Source of the DNA: Nonomuraea rhodomycinica
GTDB taxonomy: Bacteria > Actinomycetota > Actinomycetes > Streptosporangiales > Streptosporangiaceae
Direction: 5' to 3'
Assembly (NCBI RefSeq): GCF_013363995.1
Contig: NZ_JABWGO010000006.1
Location: 351,481-415,480, forward strand
Length of the DNA: 64,000 nucleotides
In this document: positions 1 to 8,070 of the stretch, in pieces
Layout: each line of letters begins with the position of its first letter
Numbering within the stretch: position 1 is the first letter of the stretch
Position numbers and translations under genes: made by a program
Notes under the pieces: model-generated
Database searches by the model: none
What the model was told of the DNA's origin: nothing
Seen by the model: the letters and a program-made list of their open reading frames with translations, nothing else

Positions 1-1
1 G

Positions 2-319
2 CAGAAGTCGATCCTGCACGTCGCCCTCCAGGTCGTCGACGACGCCAAGACCATGCTCACGCCGTTCCTGCCGAGCTCGTCCAACAAGGTCCACGCCATG
101 CTGGGCGGCGAGGGCGTGTGGTCCGGCATGCCGGAGATCCGCGAGGTCGACGAGGACGGCGGCTCCCCCTACCCGGTGATCACCGGCGACTACGCCGACG
201 GGGCCCGCTGGGAGCACCGGCCGATCCAGCCGGGCACCCCGCTCGCGCCGCCGGTGCCGCTGTTCAAGAAGCTCGACCCCAAGGTGGTCGACGAGGAGCT
301 GGCCCGGCTGGGCGAGTGA
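2..319 (+). CDS. metG: methionyl-tRNA synthetase, C-terminal end (partial)
   Basis: This is the last 105 residues of a protein that begins before the window. The fragment has a helical segment (ILHVALQVVDDAK) followed by LTPFLPSSSNKVHAML and a closing LFKKLD motif, as in the anticodon-binding helical domain and tail of class I methionyl-tRNA synthetases. The enzyme charges tRNA-Met in the cytoplasm. The gene lies directly before tatD, the usual actinobacterial order, and its TGA overlaps a GTG of tatD (GTGA at 316-319). The catalytic HIGH and KMSKS motifs lie outside the window, so the call rests on the tail and on synteny. Confidence 0.85.
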   Translation, partial: QKSILHVALQVVDDAKTMLTPFLPSSSNKVHAMLGGEGVWSGMPEIREVDEDGGSPYPVITGDYADGARWEHRPIQPGTPLAPPVPLFKKLDPKVVDEELARLGE

Positions 320-1188
320 CCGTGAGCAAGCCCCCCGCCGCGCCTCCCGTCGCGCCGGAGCCGCTGCCGGCTCCGGTGTTCGACAGCCACTGCCACCTCG
401 ACATCATGGTGGGCGACCGGCAGGCGTCCTCGGGCGACCCGGTCGCCCTTGCGGCGCAGGCCGCGTCGGCCACCGTGACCGGCATCCTCGACGCCGCCCG
501 CGCCGTCGGGGTGACCCGGCTCGTCACGATCGGCTACGACCTGCCGTCGTCGCGCTGGAACGCCGAGGTGGCGGCCGGGCACGCCGACGTGTACGCCGGG
601 GTGGCGATCCACCCCAACGAGGCGCACGCCGCCACCCCCGAGACGCTGGCCGAGATCGAGGCGCTGGCCGGCCGGCCCGAGGTGCGCGCGGTGGGCGAGA
701 CCGGCCTCGACTACTTCCGCGACTGGGCGAGCCGCGACGACCAGCACGCCTCGTTCCGGGCGCACATCGAGATCGCCAAGCGCACCGGCAAGGCGCTGGT
801 CATCCACGACCGCGACGCCCACGCCGACGTGCTCAAGGTGCTGGCCGAGGAGGGGGCGCCGCCGGTCGTGGTGTTCCACAGCTTCTCGGGCGACGCCGAG
901 ATGGCCGCCGAGTGCGCGGCGGCGGGCTACTACCTGTCGTTCTCCGGGCCCGTCACGTACAAGAACGCCGGCTACCTGCGCGAGGCGGCCCGGGTGGCGC
1001 CGGTGGAGCTCATGCTCGTCGAGACCGACGCCCCCTACCTGCCGCCGGTGCCCCACCGCGGCAAGCCCAACGCGCCCTACCTGATCCCGCTGACGCTGCG
1101 CTGCCTGGCGGAGGTCAAGGGCGTCGAGCCGGGCGCGCTGTGCGAGGCGATCGACGCCAACGGGGTGGCCGTCTTCGGCGCGTGGTGA
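316..1188 (+). CDS. tatD: TatD family metal-dependent DNase/hydrolase
   Basis: The product is a 290-residue TIM-barrel metallohydrolase. Visible family motifs are FDSHCHLD near the N-terminus (metal-binding HxH), GVAIHPNEA, VGETGLDYFRD (metal-ligand Glu), VIHDRDA, VFHSFSGD and the terminal LVETDAPYLPP. TatD proteins are Mg-dependent 3'-5' exonucleases or hydrolases in the cytoplasm. The start is GTG 316, overlapping the metG stop; GTG 322 is an equally possible start two codons later. The first 20 or so residues are proline/alanine-rich and not part of the fold. The gene is probably cotranscribed with metG. Confidence 0.92.
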   Translation: MTVSKPPAAPPVAPEPLPAPVFDSHCHLDIMVGDRQASSGDPVALAAQAASATVTGILDAARAVGVTRLVTIGYDLPSSRWNAEVAAGHADVYAGVAIHPNEAHAATPETLAEIEALAGRPEVRAVGETGLDYFRDWASRDDQHASFRAHIEIAKRTGKALVIHDRDAHADVLKVLAEEGAPPVVVFHSFSGDAEMAAECAAAGYYLSFSGPVTYKNAGYLREAARVAPVELMLVETDAPYLPPVPHRGKPNAPYLIPLTLRCLAEVKGVEPGALCEAIDANGVAVFGAW

Positions 1189-1195
1189 CCTCGGC

Positions 1196-2413
1196 TCAGC
1201 CTCCCAGGGACGTCCCGAAGTCGGCGCCCTTCACGGGCTGCACGTCCTGCGGCTCCTCGGCGTTGCGGCCGGCCACCGCGACCCTCCCGTACGGGGCGGC
1301 GTCGGGCCGGCCCACGTACAGCTTGTTGCCGCTGAAGGCCACGGCGTAGCCGGCGAGGCCGTCCGCGGAGGGGAGCACGCGCTCGTCGGCCGGGTCGCGG
1401 AAGGACAGCACGCGGACACCGCCGCCGTACGGAGCCCCGACGGCCAGCCGGCCGTCGGCCGAGGCGGCCAGGGAGAAGCCGAACGCCTGCTCGCCGCCCT
1501 GCCGGACGGTCCTGAGCGGTGCGAGCTTCGGGTCCAGGAGCTGCACGTAGCCGGGGCCGGGCGCGCCGACCGCCAGGCCCGCACCGTCGGCGTACGCCAC
1601 CGCGTAGCCGTACCGGTCGCCGTCGGCGTCGGTGGGGGAGTCGAGCTTGACACCCGACAGCCTGGGCGCGAGCGCGTCGGCGATGACGACCACCGCCCCC
1701 GAGTCGATCTTCCCGGTGCCGACCTGGCGGCCCGCGCCGTCGTCGTTCTCGTACGGCACGCCCACGACGAGCTGGTTGCCCGCGCCGAAGGCCAGCGCCC
1801 AGCCGAACTGGTCGCCCACCTCGCCGTTGCCCGGCACCTCCTGCGACTCCTGGCTGATCCGGCGCGGCCGGCCCTCGCCCTTGGCCACGTAGACGGCGCC
1901 GGTGTCGGCCAGCCGCGCCTCGTCCTCGTACGGTGCGCCGATCGCGACCAGGTCGCCCTTGCCGGCCACGGACCAGCCGAAGTGGGCGTCGCGCTGCGGC
2001 TCGGACGCGGTGAGCCGCCGGGGCGGCGCCGCGCCCCCGCCGTACACGACGTAGGCGGCGCCCGCGTCCGCGCTGCTGCGCACGTCCGTGAACGGCGCGC
2101 CGACGACCAGGTCGGCGCAGGCGTCGGCGTTGACCTTGGCCAGCCGCACCGACCAGCCGAACCCGTCCCCTCGCGCCAGACCGGGCACCGGGACGGGCAC
2201 GACCTTCTGCCCGGAGATCACGTGAACGGCGCCCGTGTCGTCGTCGGCGAAGGGGTCGCCCACGGCCACGTCGTCCACGCCGTCACCGTCGAAGTCGTTC
2301 GGACCGGCGCAGGCGGCCGTCCTCGCGCGGGCCGTGGCGGTCGCGGGACTCGCCAGGCCCGTGGCCGCCGTGGACAGCAGCACCGCGGTGAGGAGGGCCG
2401 CGCGCAGGGTCAT
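1196..2413 (-). CDS. secreted FG-GAP repeat (integrin-alpha-like beta-propeller) protein
   Basis: The product has 405 residues and an export signal (MTLRAALLTAVLLSTAATG, then ASPATA). After it comes DFDGDGVDDVAVGDPF, a classic FG-GAP/calcium-loop motif, then repeated blades of the type FGWSV...G...LVVGAP about every 50-60 residues (DGFGWSVRLA, DAHFGWSVAG, DQFGWALAF, DRYGYAVAY, AFGFSLAA). This fits a seven-bladed extracellular propeller. Its ATG overlaps the stop of the upstream Ser/Thr kinase gene by one base (TGATG), so the two are probably translationally coupled. Its ligand is unknown. It ends 7 bp from the convergent tatD stop. Confidence 0.85.
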   Translation of the reverse strand: MTLRAALLTAVLLSTAATGLASPATATARARTAACAGPNDFDGDGVDDVAVGDPFADDDTGAVHVISGQKVVPVPVPGLARGDGFGWSVRLAKVNADACADLVVGAPFTDVRSSADAGAAYVVYGGGAAPPRRLTASEPQRDAHFGWSVAGKGDLVAIGAPYEDEARLADTGAVYVAKGEGRPRRISQESQEVPGNGEVGDQFGWALAFGAGNQLVVGVPYENDDGAGRQVGTGKIDSGAVVVIADALAPRLSGVKLDSPTDADGDRYGYAVAYADGAGLAVGAPGPGYVQLLDPKLAPLRTVRQGGEQAFGFSLAASADGRLAVGAPYGGGVRVLSFRDPADERVLPSADGLAGYAVAFSGNKLYVGRPDAAPYGRVAVAGRNAEEPQDVQPVKGADFGTSLGG

Positions 2414-4332
2414 CACAGCCTGACCTCCACCTGGCGGCCCCCCTTGAGCAGGGTCGCCGTGAGCCGGACGGGGGTGCGGTAGAGCGGCAGGTCGAAGACG
2501 TAGGCCCGGTCGAGGCGGCCACCCGGCGCGATCACGTCGGGAAGCTGGACCGGCGCGGGGTCGTGCCGGCCGCCCTGGTCGTCCACCAGCGACACGGCCG
2601 GGCTGCCGATCTCCCGCAGGACACCACCCGGGTTGATCATCGACCAGCGCACGACGCAGAGCTGCCCCTGGGTCTGCCGCGTGCCCTCGTACTCCTTCAG
2701 CCCGCAGGTCGGCGCCGTCGCGACCACCAGCACGGGATCGTCGAACGACGTGCCGAGCGGGAACCTGCGGCCGAGGTCGACCGGCTGCCGCTGCGCCGCC
2801 GGGGAGGCGCTGCGGGTGCGGACGGGGGAGGCGACGTCGCGGGGCGAGGTGGTGACGAGGACGGCCGCGGTGACGGCGATGGCGAGGACGGCGGCGGCCG
2901 CGGCGATGAGCCAGCGGGTGCCGCGGGGACGCCGGGCCTGCTGGTCCTGGGGCGGGATGGTGTCGGAGGTCTCCAGAGGGCGTGGTGCCTGCGGCTGGCC
3001 GCGGGCCGGCTGGACGCCTTCGCTCCCGGCCCGGGATGCGTCCTGTGACCGCGGCCGACTCCCCACCTGCGCCTGAAGCTGTGCCTGGGCCTGGGCCTGT
3101 GACAGGGCCTGGGCTTTGATGTCCCACTGGGCCAGCTGCTCGCGGGCGGCCAGCTCCTCGCGCCGCGCCAGCTCCTCCTCGGACAGGGCGGCCGGCTTCT
3201 CCACCCGGGTGTGGGCGTCCGCGGCGGGCGGGCCTGACGGGGGCGTAGAAGGAGAGCCGGATGCCGACGTCGGCGGAACAGCCGCGGAAGAGAGCGAAGA
3301 GGAAGACGAAGGAGAAGACGGAGAGGAAGCGGACCTCGACGGTGACGAACCGGGCGTCGCCAGGGTGTCGGCCGGTGGCGGGGTGGCGAAGGTGGCGGTG
3401 ATGTCGGGCTCGTCCACCACGTTCTGCGGCGCCTGCCACTCGCTCAGCAGCTCGGTGGCCACCAGCGTGGGCGGGTCGGCGGCCGGGGCCGTCGCCCCCG
3501 TGCCGGGGAGCCCGCCGCCGACCAGGGCGATCACGAGTTCCTGCGCCGAGGGCCGCTGGGCGGGGTCCATGGCAGTCGCCCGGCGTACGAGATCGTTGAG
3601 CGGGGCGGGGAGCGTGCCCAGCTCCGGGGCCGAGTGCAGCACCCGCGAGGCCAGCGTGATGACGTCACCCCGGCCGAACGGATGGCGGCCGTTGCCCGAG
3701 TAGGCGACCAGGCAGCCCCAGGCGAAGATGTCCACGGCCGGGGTGATCGTCTCGCCGCGTACCTGCTCGGGAGCCCACCAGCCCGGACTGCCGAGCAACT
3801 CGCCCGAGAGCGTGAACCCGGTCTCGCGGTCCAGCGCCCGCGCGATGCCGAAGTCGATCACGCGCGGCCCGGACAGGGAGAGGATGACGTTGGCCGGCTT
3901 GAGGTCGCGGTGGACCAGCCCCGCCACGTGGATGGCGGCCAGCGCCGCCGCGACGCCGAGCGCCACGCCGTGCAGCGGACCGGGGTCGAGCGCGCCGTAC
4001 TGGGAGATCTGGGCCGACAGGGGGGTGCCCGCGATGTACTCGGTCACCATGTACGGCCGGCCGTCGCCGGTGTTGCCGTTGTCGAGGACCTGGGCGGTGC
4101 AGAACGAGGCGACCCTGCGCGCGTTCTCCACCTCGGCGTGGAAGCGGACCGCGAACCCCTCCTGGTTGGCGAACTCCGCCTTCACCACCTTGACCGCCAC
4201 GAACCGCCCCGTCGGAGCGCGGGCCAGGAACACGGTGCCCATGCCGCCCTCGCCGAGGCGGCCGAGTAACCGGTAGGGCCCGATCTCGCGCAGATCCGTC
4301 GGGCGAAGGGGTGCGGCGCCCGTTGGCTCCAT
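2413..4332 (-). CDS. membrane Ser/Thr protein kinase (PknB-like) with extracellular domain
   Basis: The product has 639 residues. The N-terminal kinase domain (about 18-280) has the glycine loop GRLGEGGMGTV, VAVK (Lys48), HRDLKPANV (His141-Asp143), DFG (160-162) and WAPEQ. A Pro/Ser/Thr/Gln-rich linker follows, then a single membrane helix (WLIAAAAAVLAIAVTAAVLV) and an outer domain of about 150 residues with two cysteines (APTCGL, LCVVRW) and beta-rich sequence, resembling immunoglobulin-like DUF4352 domains. ATG 4332 is preceded by AGGAAGGG, so the longer in-frame version is unlikely. It is coupled to the FG-GAP gene downstream and divergent from rsmA, about 90 bp away. Confidence 0.92.
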   Translation of the reverse strand: MEPTGAAPLRPTDLREIGPYRLLGRLGEGGMGTVFLARAPTGRFVAVKVVKAEFANQEGFAVRFHAEVENARRVASFCTAQVLDNGNTGDGRPYMVTEYIAGTPLSAQISQYGALDPGPLHGVALGVAAALAAIHVAGLVHRDLKPANVILSLSGPRVIDFGIARALDRETGFTLSGELLGSPGWWAPEQVRGETITPAVDIFAWGCLVAYSGNGRHPFGRGDVITLASRVLHSAPELGTLPAPLNDLVRRATAMDPAQRPSAQELVIALVGGGLPGTGATAPAADPPTLVATELLSEWQAPQNVVDEPDITATFATPPPADTLATPGSSPSRSASSPSSPSSSSSLSSAAVPPTSASGSPSTPPSGPPAADAHTRVEKPAALSEEELARREELAAREQLAQWDIKAQALSQAQAQAQLQAQVGSRPRSQDASRAGSEGVQPARGQPQAPRPLETSDTIPPQDQQARRPRGTRWLIAAAAAVLAIAVTAAVLVTTSPRDVASPVRTRSASPAAQRQPVDLGRRFPLGTSFDDPVLVVATAPTCGLKEYEGTRQTQGQLCVVRWSMINPGGVLREIGSPAVSLVDDQGGRHDPAPVQLPDVIAPGGRLDRAYVFDLPLYRTPVRLTATLLKGGRQVEVRL

Positions 4333-4420
4333 CAGGGTCGTCCCTTCCTGTTCCACGCCATCCTCCCCTGTGGTCCCCCCGTACGCCATCGCACGTTCTT
4401 CGATGCGGGAGACTGGTTGG

Positions 4421-5287
4421 ATGATGAGGCTGTTGGGCCCAACAGAAATACGTATTTTGGCGGACAAGCTAGATCTTCGTCCCACGAAACGGCTGGGACA
4501 GAACTTCGTCATCGACGGAGGGACCGTCCGGCGCATCGTACGGGCAGCGGACCTGTCGCCGGAAGACGTGGTGATCGAAGTGGGGCCCGGCCTCGGGTCG
4601 CTCACCCTGGCGTTGCTGCCGACGGCGCGGCACGTGGTGGCCGTCGAGATCGATCCCGTGCTGGCGACCCAGTTGCCGCTCACGGTGGGGGAGCGCGGCC
4701 TCGGCGACAAGCTGACCGTGGTCGCGGCCGACGCCATGCGCGTCTCGCTCGCCGACCTGGGCGGCCACACGCCCACGGCGCTGGTGGCCAACCTGCCGTA
4801 CAACGTGGCGGTCCCGGTGGTGCTGCACCTGCTGGAGGCGCTGCCGTCGCTGGAGAAGGGCCTGGTCATGGTCCAGTCCGAGGTGGCCGACCGGCTCGCG
4901 GCGGGGCCGGGCTCCAAGGTGTACGGGGTGCCGTCGGTGAAGGCGGCCTGGTACGCGGACGTCCGCCGGGCCGGACCGGTGGGCCGCACGGTCTTCTGGC
5001 CGGTGCCCAACGTGGACTCGGGCCTGGTCTCGCTGGTGCGCCGCGACCCGCCGGAGACGAAGGCGACGCGGGAGGAGGTGTTCGCGGTGATCGACGCCGC
5101 GTTCGCCCAGCGCCGCAAGACACTGCGGGCGGCCCTGTCGTCCTGGGCCGGCGGCCCACCGGCGGCGGAGGAGGCGCTGCGGGGGGCGGGCGTGGACCCG
5201 TCGGCACGCGGCGAGCAACTGGACATCCACGCCTTCGCCCGCATCGCGGAGCAGAAGCCGGAGCCGGCCGCGTCCCCTGATCGGTGA
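4421..5287 (+). CDS. rsmA: 16S rRNA (adenine1518-N6/adenine1519-N6) dimethyltransferase
   Basis: RsmA/KsgA methylates two adjacent adenines in the terminal helix of 16S rRNA during small-subunit assembly; its loss gives kasugamycin resistance. The 288-residue protein has RPTKRLGQNFVIDGGTVRRI at the start, SAM motif I (VIEVGPGLGSLTLAL), the acidic motif VAVEIDPVLA, and the catalytic NLPYNV. The C-terminal helical domain carries the family signature FAQRRKTLRAALSSW. I chose ATG 4421 because GGGAG lies 9 bases upstream; ATG 4424 is nearly equivalent. ispE, normally the next gene, is displaced by about 7 kb here. Confidence 0.97.
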   Translation: MMRLLGPTEIRILADKLDLRPTKRLGQNFVIDGGTVRRIVRAADLSPEDVVIEVGPGLGSLTLALLPTARHVVAVEIDPVLATQLPLTVGERGLGDKLTVVAADAMRVSLADLGGHTPTALVANLPYNVAVPVVLHLLEALPSLEKGLVMVQSEVADRLAAGPGSKVYGVPSVKAAWYADVRRAGPVGRTVFWPVPNVDSGLVSLVRRDPPETKATREEVFAVIDAAFAQRRKTLRAALSSWAGGPPAAEEALRGAGVDPSARGEQLDIHAFARIAEQKPEPAASPDR

Positions 5288-5695
5288 CCTTGCCCTCGTC
5301 GTGGGACCGAGAGCGCTGCGGGAACGCGGTACCCGGGCTCGGCCGCGGCGACCAGAGCGTACAGCGCGCATCCCCGACGCCCGGAGCGATCGCCGCCCAC
5401 AGCCGACGAACCCGACACCCAGTCGCCCAGTCGCTCAGTCGCCCAGTCGCCCGGAGAGGCAGTGCGCGAGCGGACATTCGCGCCGACCGTGATCCGGTAG
5501 CCGTGCTCGACCTCGCGCTCCACCGGCACCGGCAGCGCCCCGCTCGACACACGCCGAGGGCGCTTTTCGAGGGCGCTTTTCCACAACCCGCCCCCACCCT
5601 CGCCCCTCATCCCCAGAACCCCGCTCGGCCCCCCGCCCCGATCAGCGCCCAGACGATCCTGGGGCCTCCATCCTTCACCGGCACCGGAGGCCCCC
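5288..5695. other. intergenic stretch with a small 8-bp repeat
   Basis: There is no convincing gene in these 408 bases. Four head-to-tail copies of an 8-bp unit (CAGTCGCC, one copy with a final T) run from 5420 to 5451. GGAGG just before 5696 is the ribosome binding site of the next gene. I see no strong promoter hexamers. Confidence 0.5.
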
Positions 5696-6778
5696 ATGTC
5701 CCCCCGCCCCGCCCTCACCCTCTCCCAGCTCTGCCGCGCCTCAGCGGCGATCACCGGCGGCCTGCTCGCCGGCCTCACCGCCCTGCCGGGCGCGGCATCC
5801 GCCACGCCCGCGACCGCTCCCTGCTTCGGCACGGTCACGATCTCCAAGACGTACGCAAGGCTCCTGAACGACCAGCACCTCACCCACCTGGACGCCCTGT
5901 CCAACAGACCCCGCCCCCTCAACGGCACCGCCCGCCCGATCCTCTTCGCAGCCCGCCCCGGCAGCCTCGCCAAGAGAGAGATACGCCTGGTGGTGACCCT
6001 TCCTCCTCAGGCGTGCGCGGGAAGCCCCCCTCTGACGACGGCCCTCGACCGAGCAGGCATCACCATCACCCACGCCACCGCGACAACACCGGTCCTCCCC
6101 ACGTGGTGGCCGCTGTGGCCCTACCAGGCCGCACCCGGAGCAGCCCTCCTGAGCCCGCAACCTCGATGGCAGGACTTCCAGAAGGACGCATCCCCCACCC
6201 TTCCGATGCCCATCACCGGCCTGCCGACCACCTCGCCAAGCCAGAAGCCTCGCACGCACGCACCGACACCTCCCGAACCCCCCACAGACACCCACGACCA
6301 GGACACCAAGCCAGAGCGCCGAGCCAAGCCGGAAAACGGAGGAGAGGCCAACCACGAAGAGACCCGCACCAGCGGCGAAATCGCCGTAGCGGCAGCCCTG
6401 GACCAACTCGGCACCCCGTTCTCCTGGGGCGGCGGCGCTTCAACAGGCCCGACCAGAGGCGTCGGCAGGGGCGCCGGCACCACAGGCTTCGACTGCAGCG
6501 GCCTCACCCTGTACGCCTGGTCGAAGGCGGGGGTGAAACTGGGCCACTACACCGGCTCCCAATTCCGCCAAGGCCGCCGCGTCCCGGTGACCGCCCTGCG
6601 CAAGGGCGACCTGGTGTTCTTCGGCGGAGGCACAGGAGACCCCACCCACGTGGGCCTCTACCTCGGCGACGGCATCATGATCCACGCCCCGAAGACCGGA
6701 GACGTGGTACGCAAGACCAGCTTCCTCGACTCACCCCACTACCGCCCCCGCTACCGAGGCGCCATACGCCCGGCCTGA
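5696..6778 (+). CDS. secreted NlpC/P60 peptidoglycan hydrolase
   Basis: The product has 360 residues. Residues 1 to about 37 form a secretion signal (hydrophobic segment ending PGAASATPA). A poorly conserved central region carries a proline/threonine-rich linker (about 180-220). The C-terminal 140 residues are an NlpC/P60 domain with the catalytic cysteine in GFDCSGLTLYAW (Cys267), the histidine in PTHVGLYLG (His318) and a third polar residue in MIHAPK. Such enzymes cut D-gamma-glutamyl-diaminopimelate bonds in the cell wall. The start is ATG 5696 behind GGAGG. The unusual central domain may set substrate or location. It stands alone in an accessory block. Confidence 0.9.
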   Translation: MSPRPALTLSQLCRASAAITGGLLAGLTALPGAASATPATAPCFGTVTISKTYARLLNDQHLTHLDALSNRPRPLNGTARPILFAARPGSLAKREIRLVVTLPPQACAGSPPLTTALDRAGITITHATATTPVLPTWWPLWPYQAAPGAALLSPQPRWQDFQKDASPTLPMPITGLPTTSPSQKPRTHAPTPPEPPTDTHDQDTKPERRAKPENGGEANHEETRTSGEIAVAAALDQLGTPFSWGGGASTGPTRGVGRGAGTTGFDCSGLTLYAWSKAGVKLGHYTGSQFRQGRRVPVTALRKGDLVFFGGGTGDPTHVGLYLGDGIMIHAPKTGDVVRKTSFLDSPHYRPRYRGAIRPA

Positions 6779-7049
6779 CCTGCGACGCCCAAGCCCATCG
6801 GTGCGCCAGGGCCGCGCCGCCAGCAGCTCTCGCGGACTGCGCGGCTGCCTAGGCGAGCGGGAGCCGGCTTCGGTACGACGTCAAAACGGGTCGGTGCCCG
6901 CATCCCGCACGAGACCGAAAGAAGTGCATCGCTTCCCGCGCGACGTCAAGACGAGTCATCATCCACTCCCTCTACGACGCGAACGGAAGCCGAATTCGTG
7001 GGCCTTCAGCGGTTTTTTCAGGGACGTGTCGGATGTCAGACTGCCGATC

Positions 7050-7574
7050 ATGAGTGGTGAACAGCACCGCATCACGATCCGCCCCTACCGAGACGAGGAC
7101 CGTGATGCGGTCATCAAGTTGGCGCCGCGCCTGACCGAGGGAGTCGCGGCGTGGCGGGATGCCGGCGCCGTCGCCGTCGCCGCGCACGACTGGGTCACCG
7201 GCTCCCTCGACCAGAGCGGCAGTGATGGCCTGGGTGTGCTGGTGGCGGTCCGTGACGGCCGCATCGCGGGCTTCGTCACCGTGACCACCCGCCGGCACTT
7301 CACCGGCGCGGTGGACGCCTACATCGGCGAGCTCGTCGTCTCCGCCGAGGTCGAGCGCATGGGCGTCGGGCGCTCTCTGGTGGGCGCCGCCGAATCGTGG
7401 GCACGCGACCGTGGTCTGCGACACATCACGTTGGAGACCGGCGCGGCCAATGCCCGCGCCAGGAGCTTCTACCGGGCACTGGGATATGCGGAGGAGGAGG
7501 TACGCCTGAGCAAGCCGGTGCAGCCTGGAGACGACCAGACGGAAGCGTCATCGATGCCTGCACCCGATCACTGA
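7050..7574 (+). CDS. GNAT family N-acetyltransferase
   Basis: The 174-residue product has the GNAT fold: ITIRPYRDEDRDAVIKL at the start, the central strand-helix motif A (VSAEVERMGVGRSLVGAAE) that binds acetyl-CoA pyrophosphate, and motif B (ITLETGAANARARSFYRALGY). The substrate cannot be inferred. ATG 7050 is the first start consistent with the family; upstream in-frame sequence is not conserved-looking. The preceding 270 bases contain a T-rich patch at about 7013-7019 but no clear promoter. Confidence 0.85.
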   Translation: MSGEQHRITIRPYRDEDRDAVIKLAPRLTEGVAAWRDAGAVAVAAHDWVTGSLDQSGSDGLGVLVAVRDGRIAGFVTVTTRRHFTGAVDAYIGELVVSAEVERMGVGRSLVGAAESWARDRGLRHITLETGAANARARSFYRALGYAEEEVRLSKPVQPGDDQTEASSMPAPDH

Positions 7575-8031
7575 CCTGTGCGAGGAACGGCATCGGGCCG
7601 CTGGTAGCGCTTGCGTTCGGGCATTACCGCGATGTCCGCACGAGCCTCGGCACACACGGAAAGGGATCGACGTACGTGTCGAAGCAAGATCACCTCGTGC
7701 GCCGGCACCAACCCGCCCGGCCCGTCCGACGGGACACGATCGCGAGCACATACGACTAGATGCACGAGCACCAAGTCGTGACGCTAGATGCACGAGCACC
7801 AATTCGTGACGCTAGAAGCATGAGCACCAAATCGTGACGCTAGAAGCACGAGCACCAAGTCGTGACGCGCGACCGCAAGCAGTCCGCCTCCGGGCGACGA
7901 ACGGGTCCGCACCGGCCCGCCCTGTCTACCGGGCCGACATGGCGCCCCTTGGCCGCCCCTCTACTGAGCCGGATCGGTCTCCTCGGCCGTCCCGTCCACT
8001 GGGCCGACTCGGCGTCCCTCAGCCGCCCCGT
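7575..8031. other. intergenic stretch with two minisatellites
   Basis: These 457 bases separate the convergent GNAT and beta-lactamase-like genes. I see no gene. Most of the second half is tandem repeat: four 28-bp units (7756-7867), then imperfect 35-bp units from 7927 that run into the end of the next gene. Confidence 0.6.
7756..7867. repeat. 28-bp tandem repeat, four copies
   Basis: Four head-to-tail 28-bp units begin at 7756, 7784, 7812 and 7840. Each starts CTAGA[T/A]GCA and ends TCGTGACG; copies differ at up to four positions (for example AAGTCG, AATTCG, AAATCG). There are no spacers, so it is a minisatellite and not a CRISPR. It is more AT-rich than its surroundings. Because 28 is not a multiple of three, it cannot encode a repeated peptide. 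Confidence 0.9.
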
Positions 8032-8070
8032 TCACTGGGCCGGATCGGTGTCCTTGACCGTCCCGTCCGG
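7927..8070. repeat. imperfect 35/36-bp tandem repeat entering a coding end
   Basis: About four degenerate units begin at 7927, 7962, 7997 and 8033, each starting [T/C]AC[T/C]GGGCCGGA-like sequence and ending near GGCCGTCCCGT. The last unit lies inside the 3' end of the serine hydrolase gene and supplies its final codons, so repeat expansion seems to have shaped that C-terminus. Confidence 0.7.

Noticed and set aside
1196..5973. very long open frames running antisense or through several genes
   Set aside because: At this GC content stops are rare in shadow frames; the long frames have arginine/glycine/alanine-rich nonsense sequence and no ribosome binding sites.
7756..7867. 28-bp repeats as a CRISPR array
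   Set aside because: 28 bp is a CRISPR-like length, but the copies are head to tail with no spacers.
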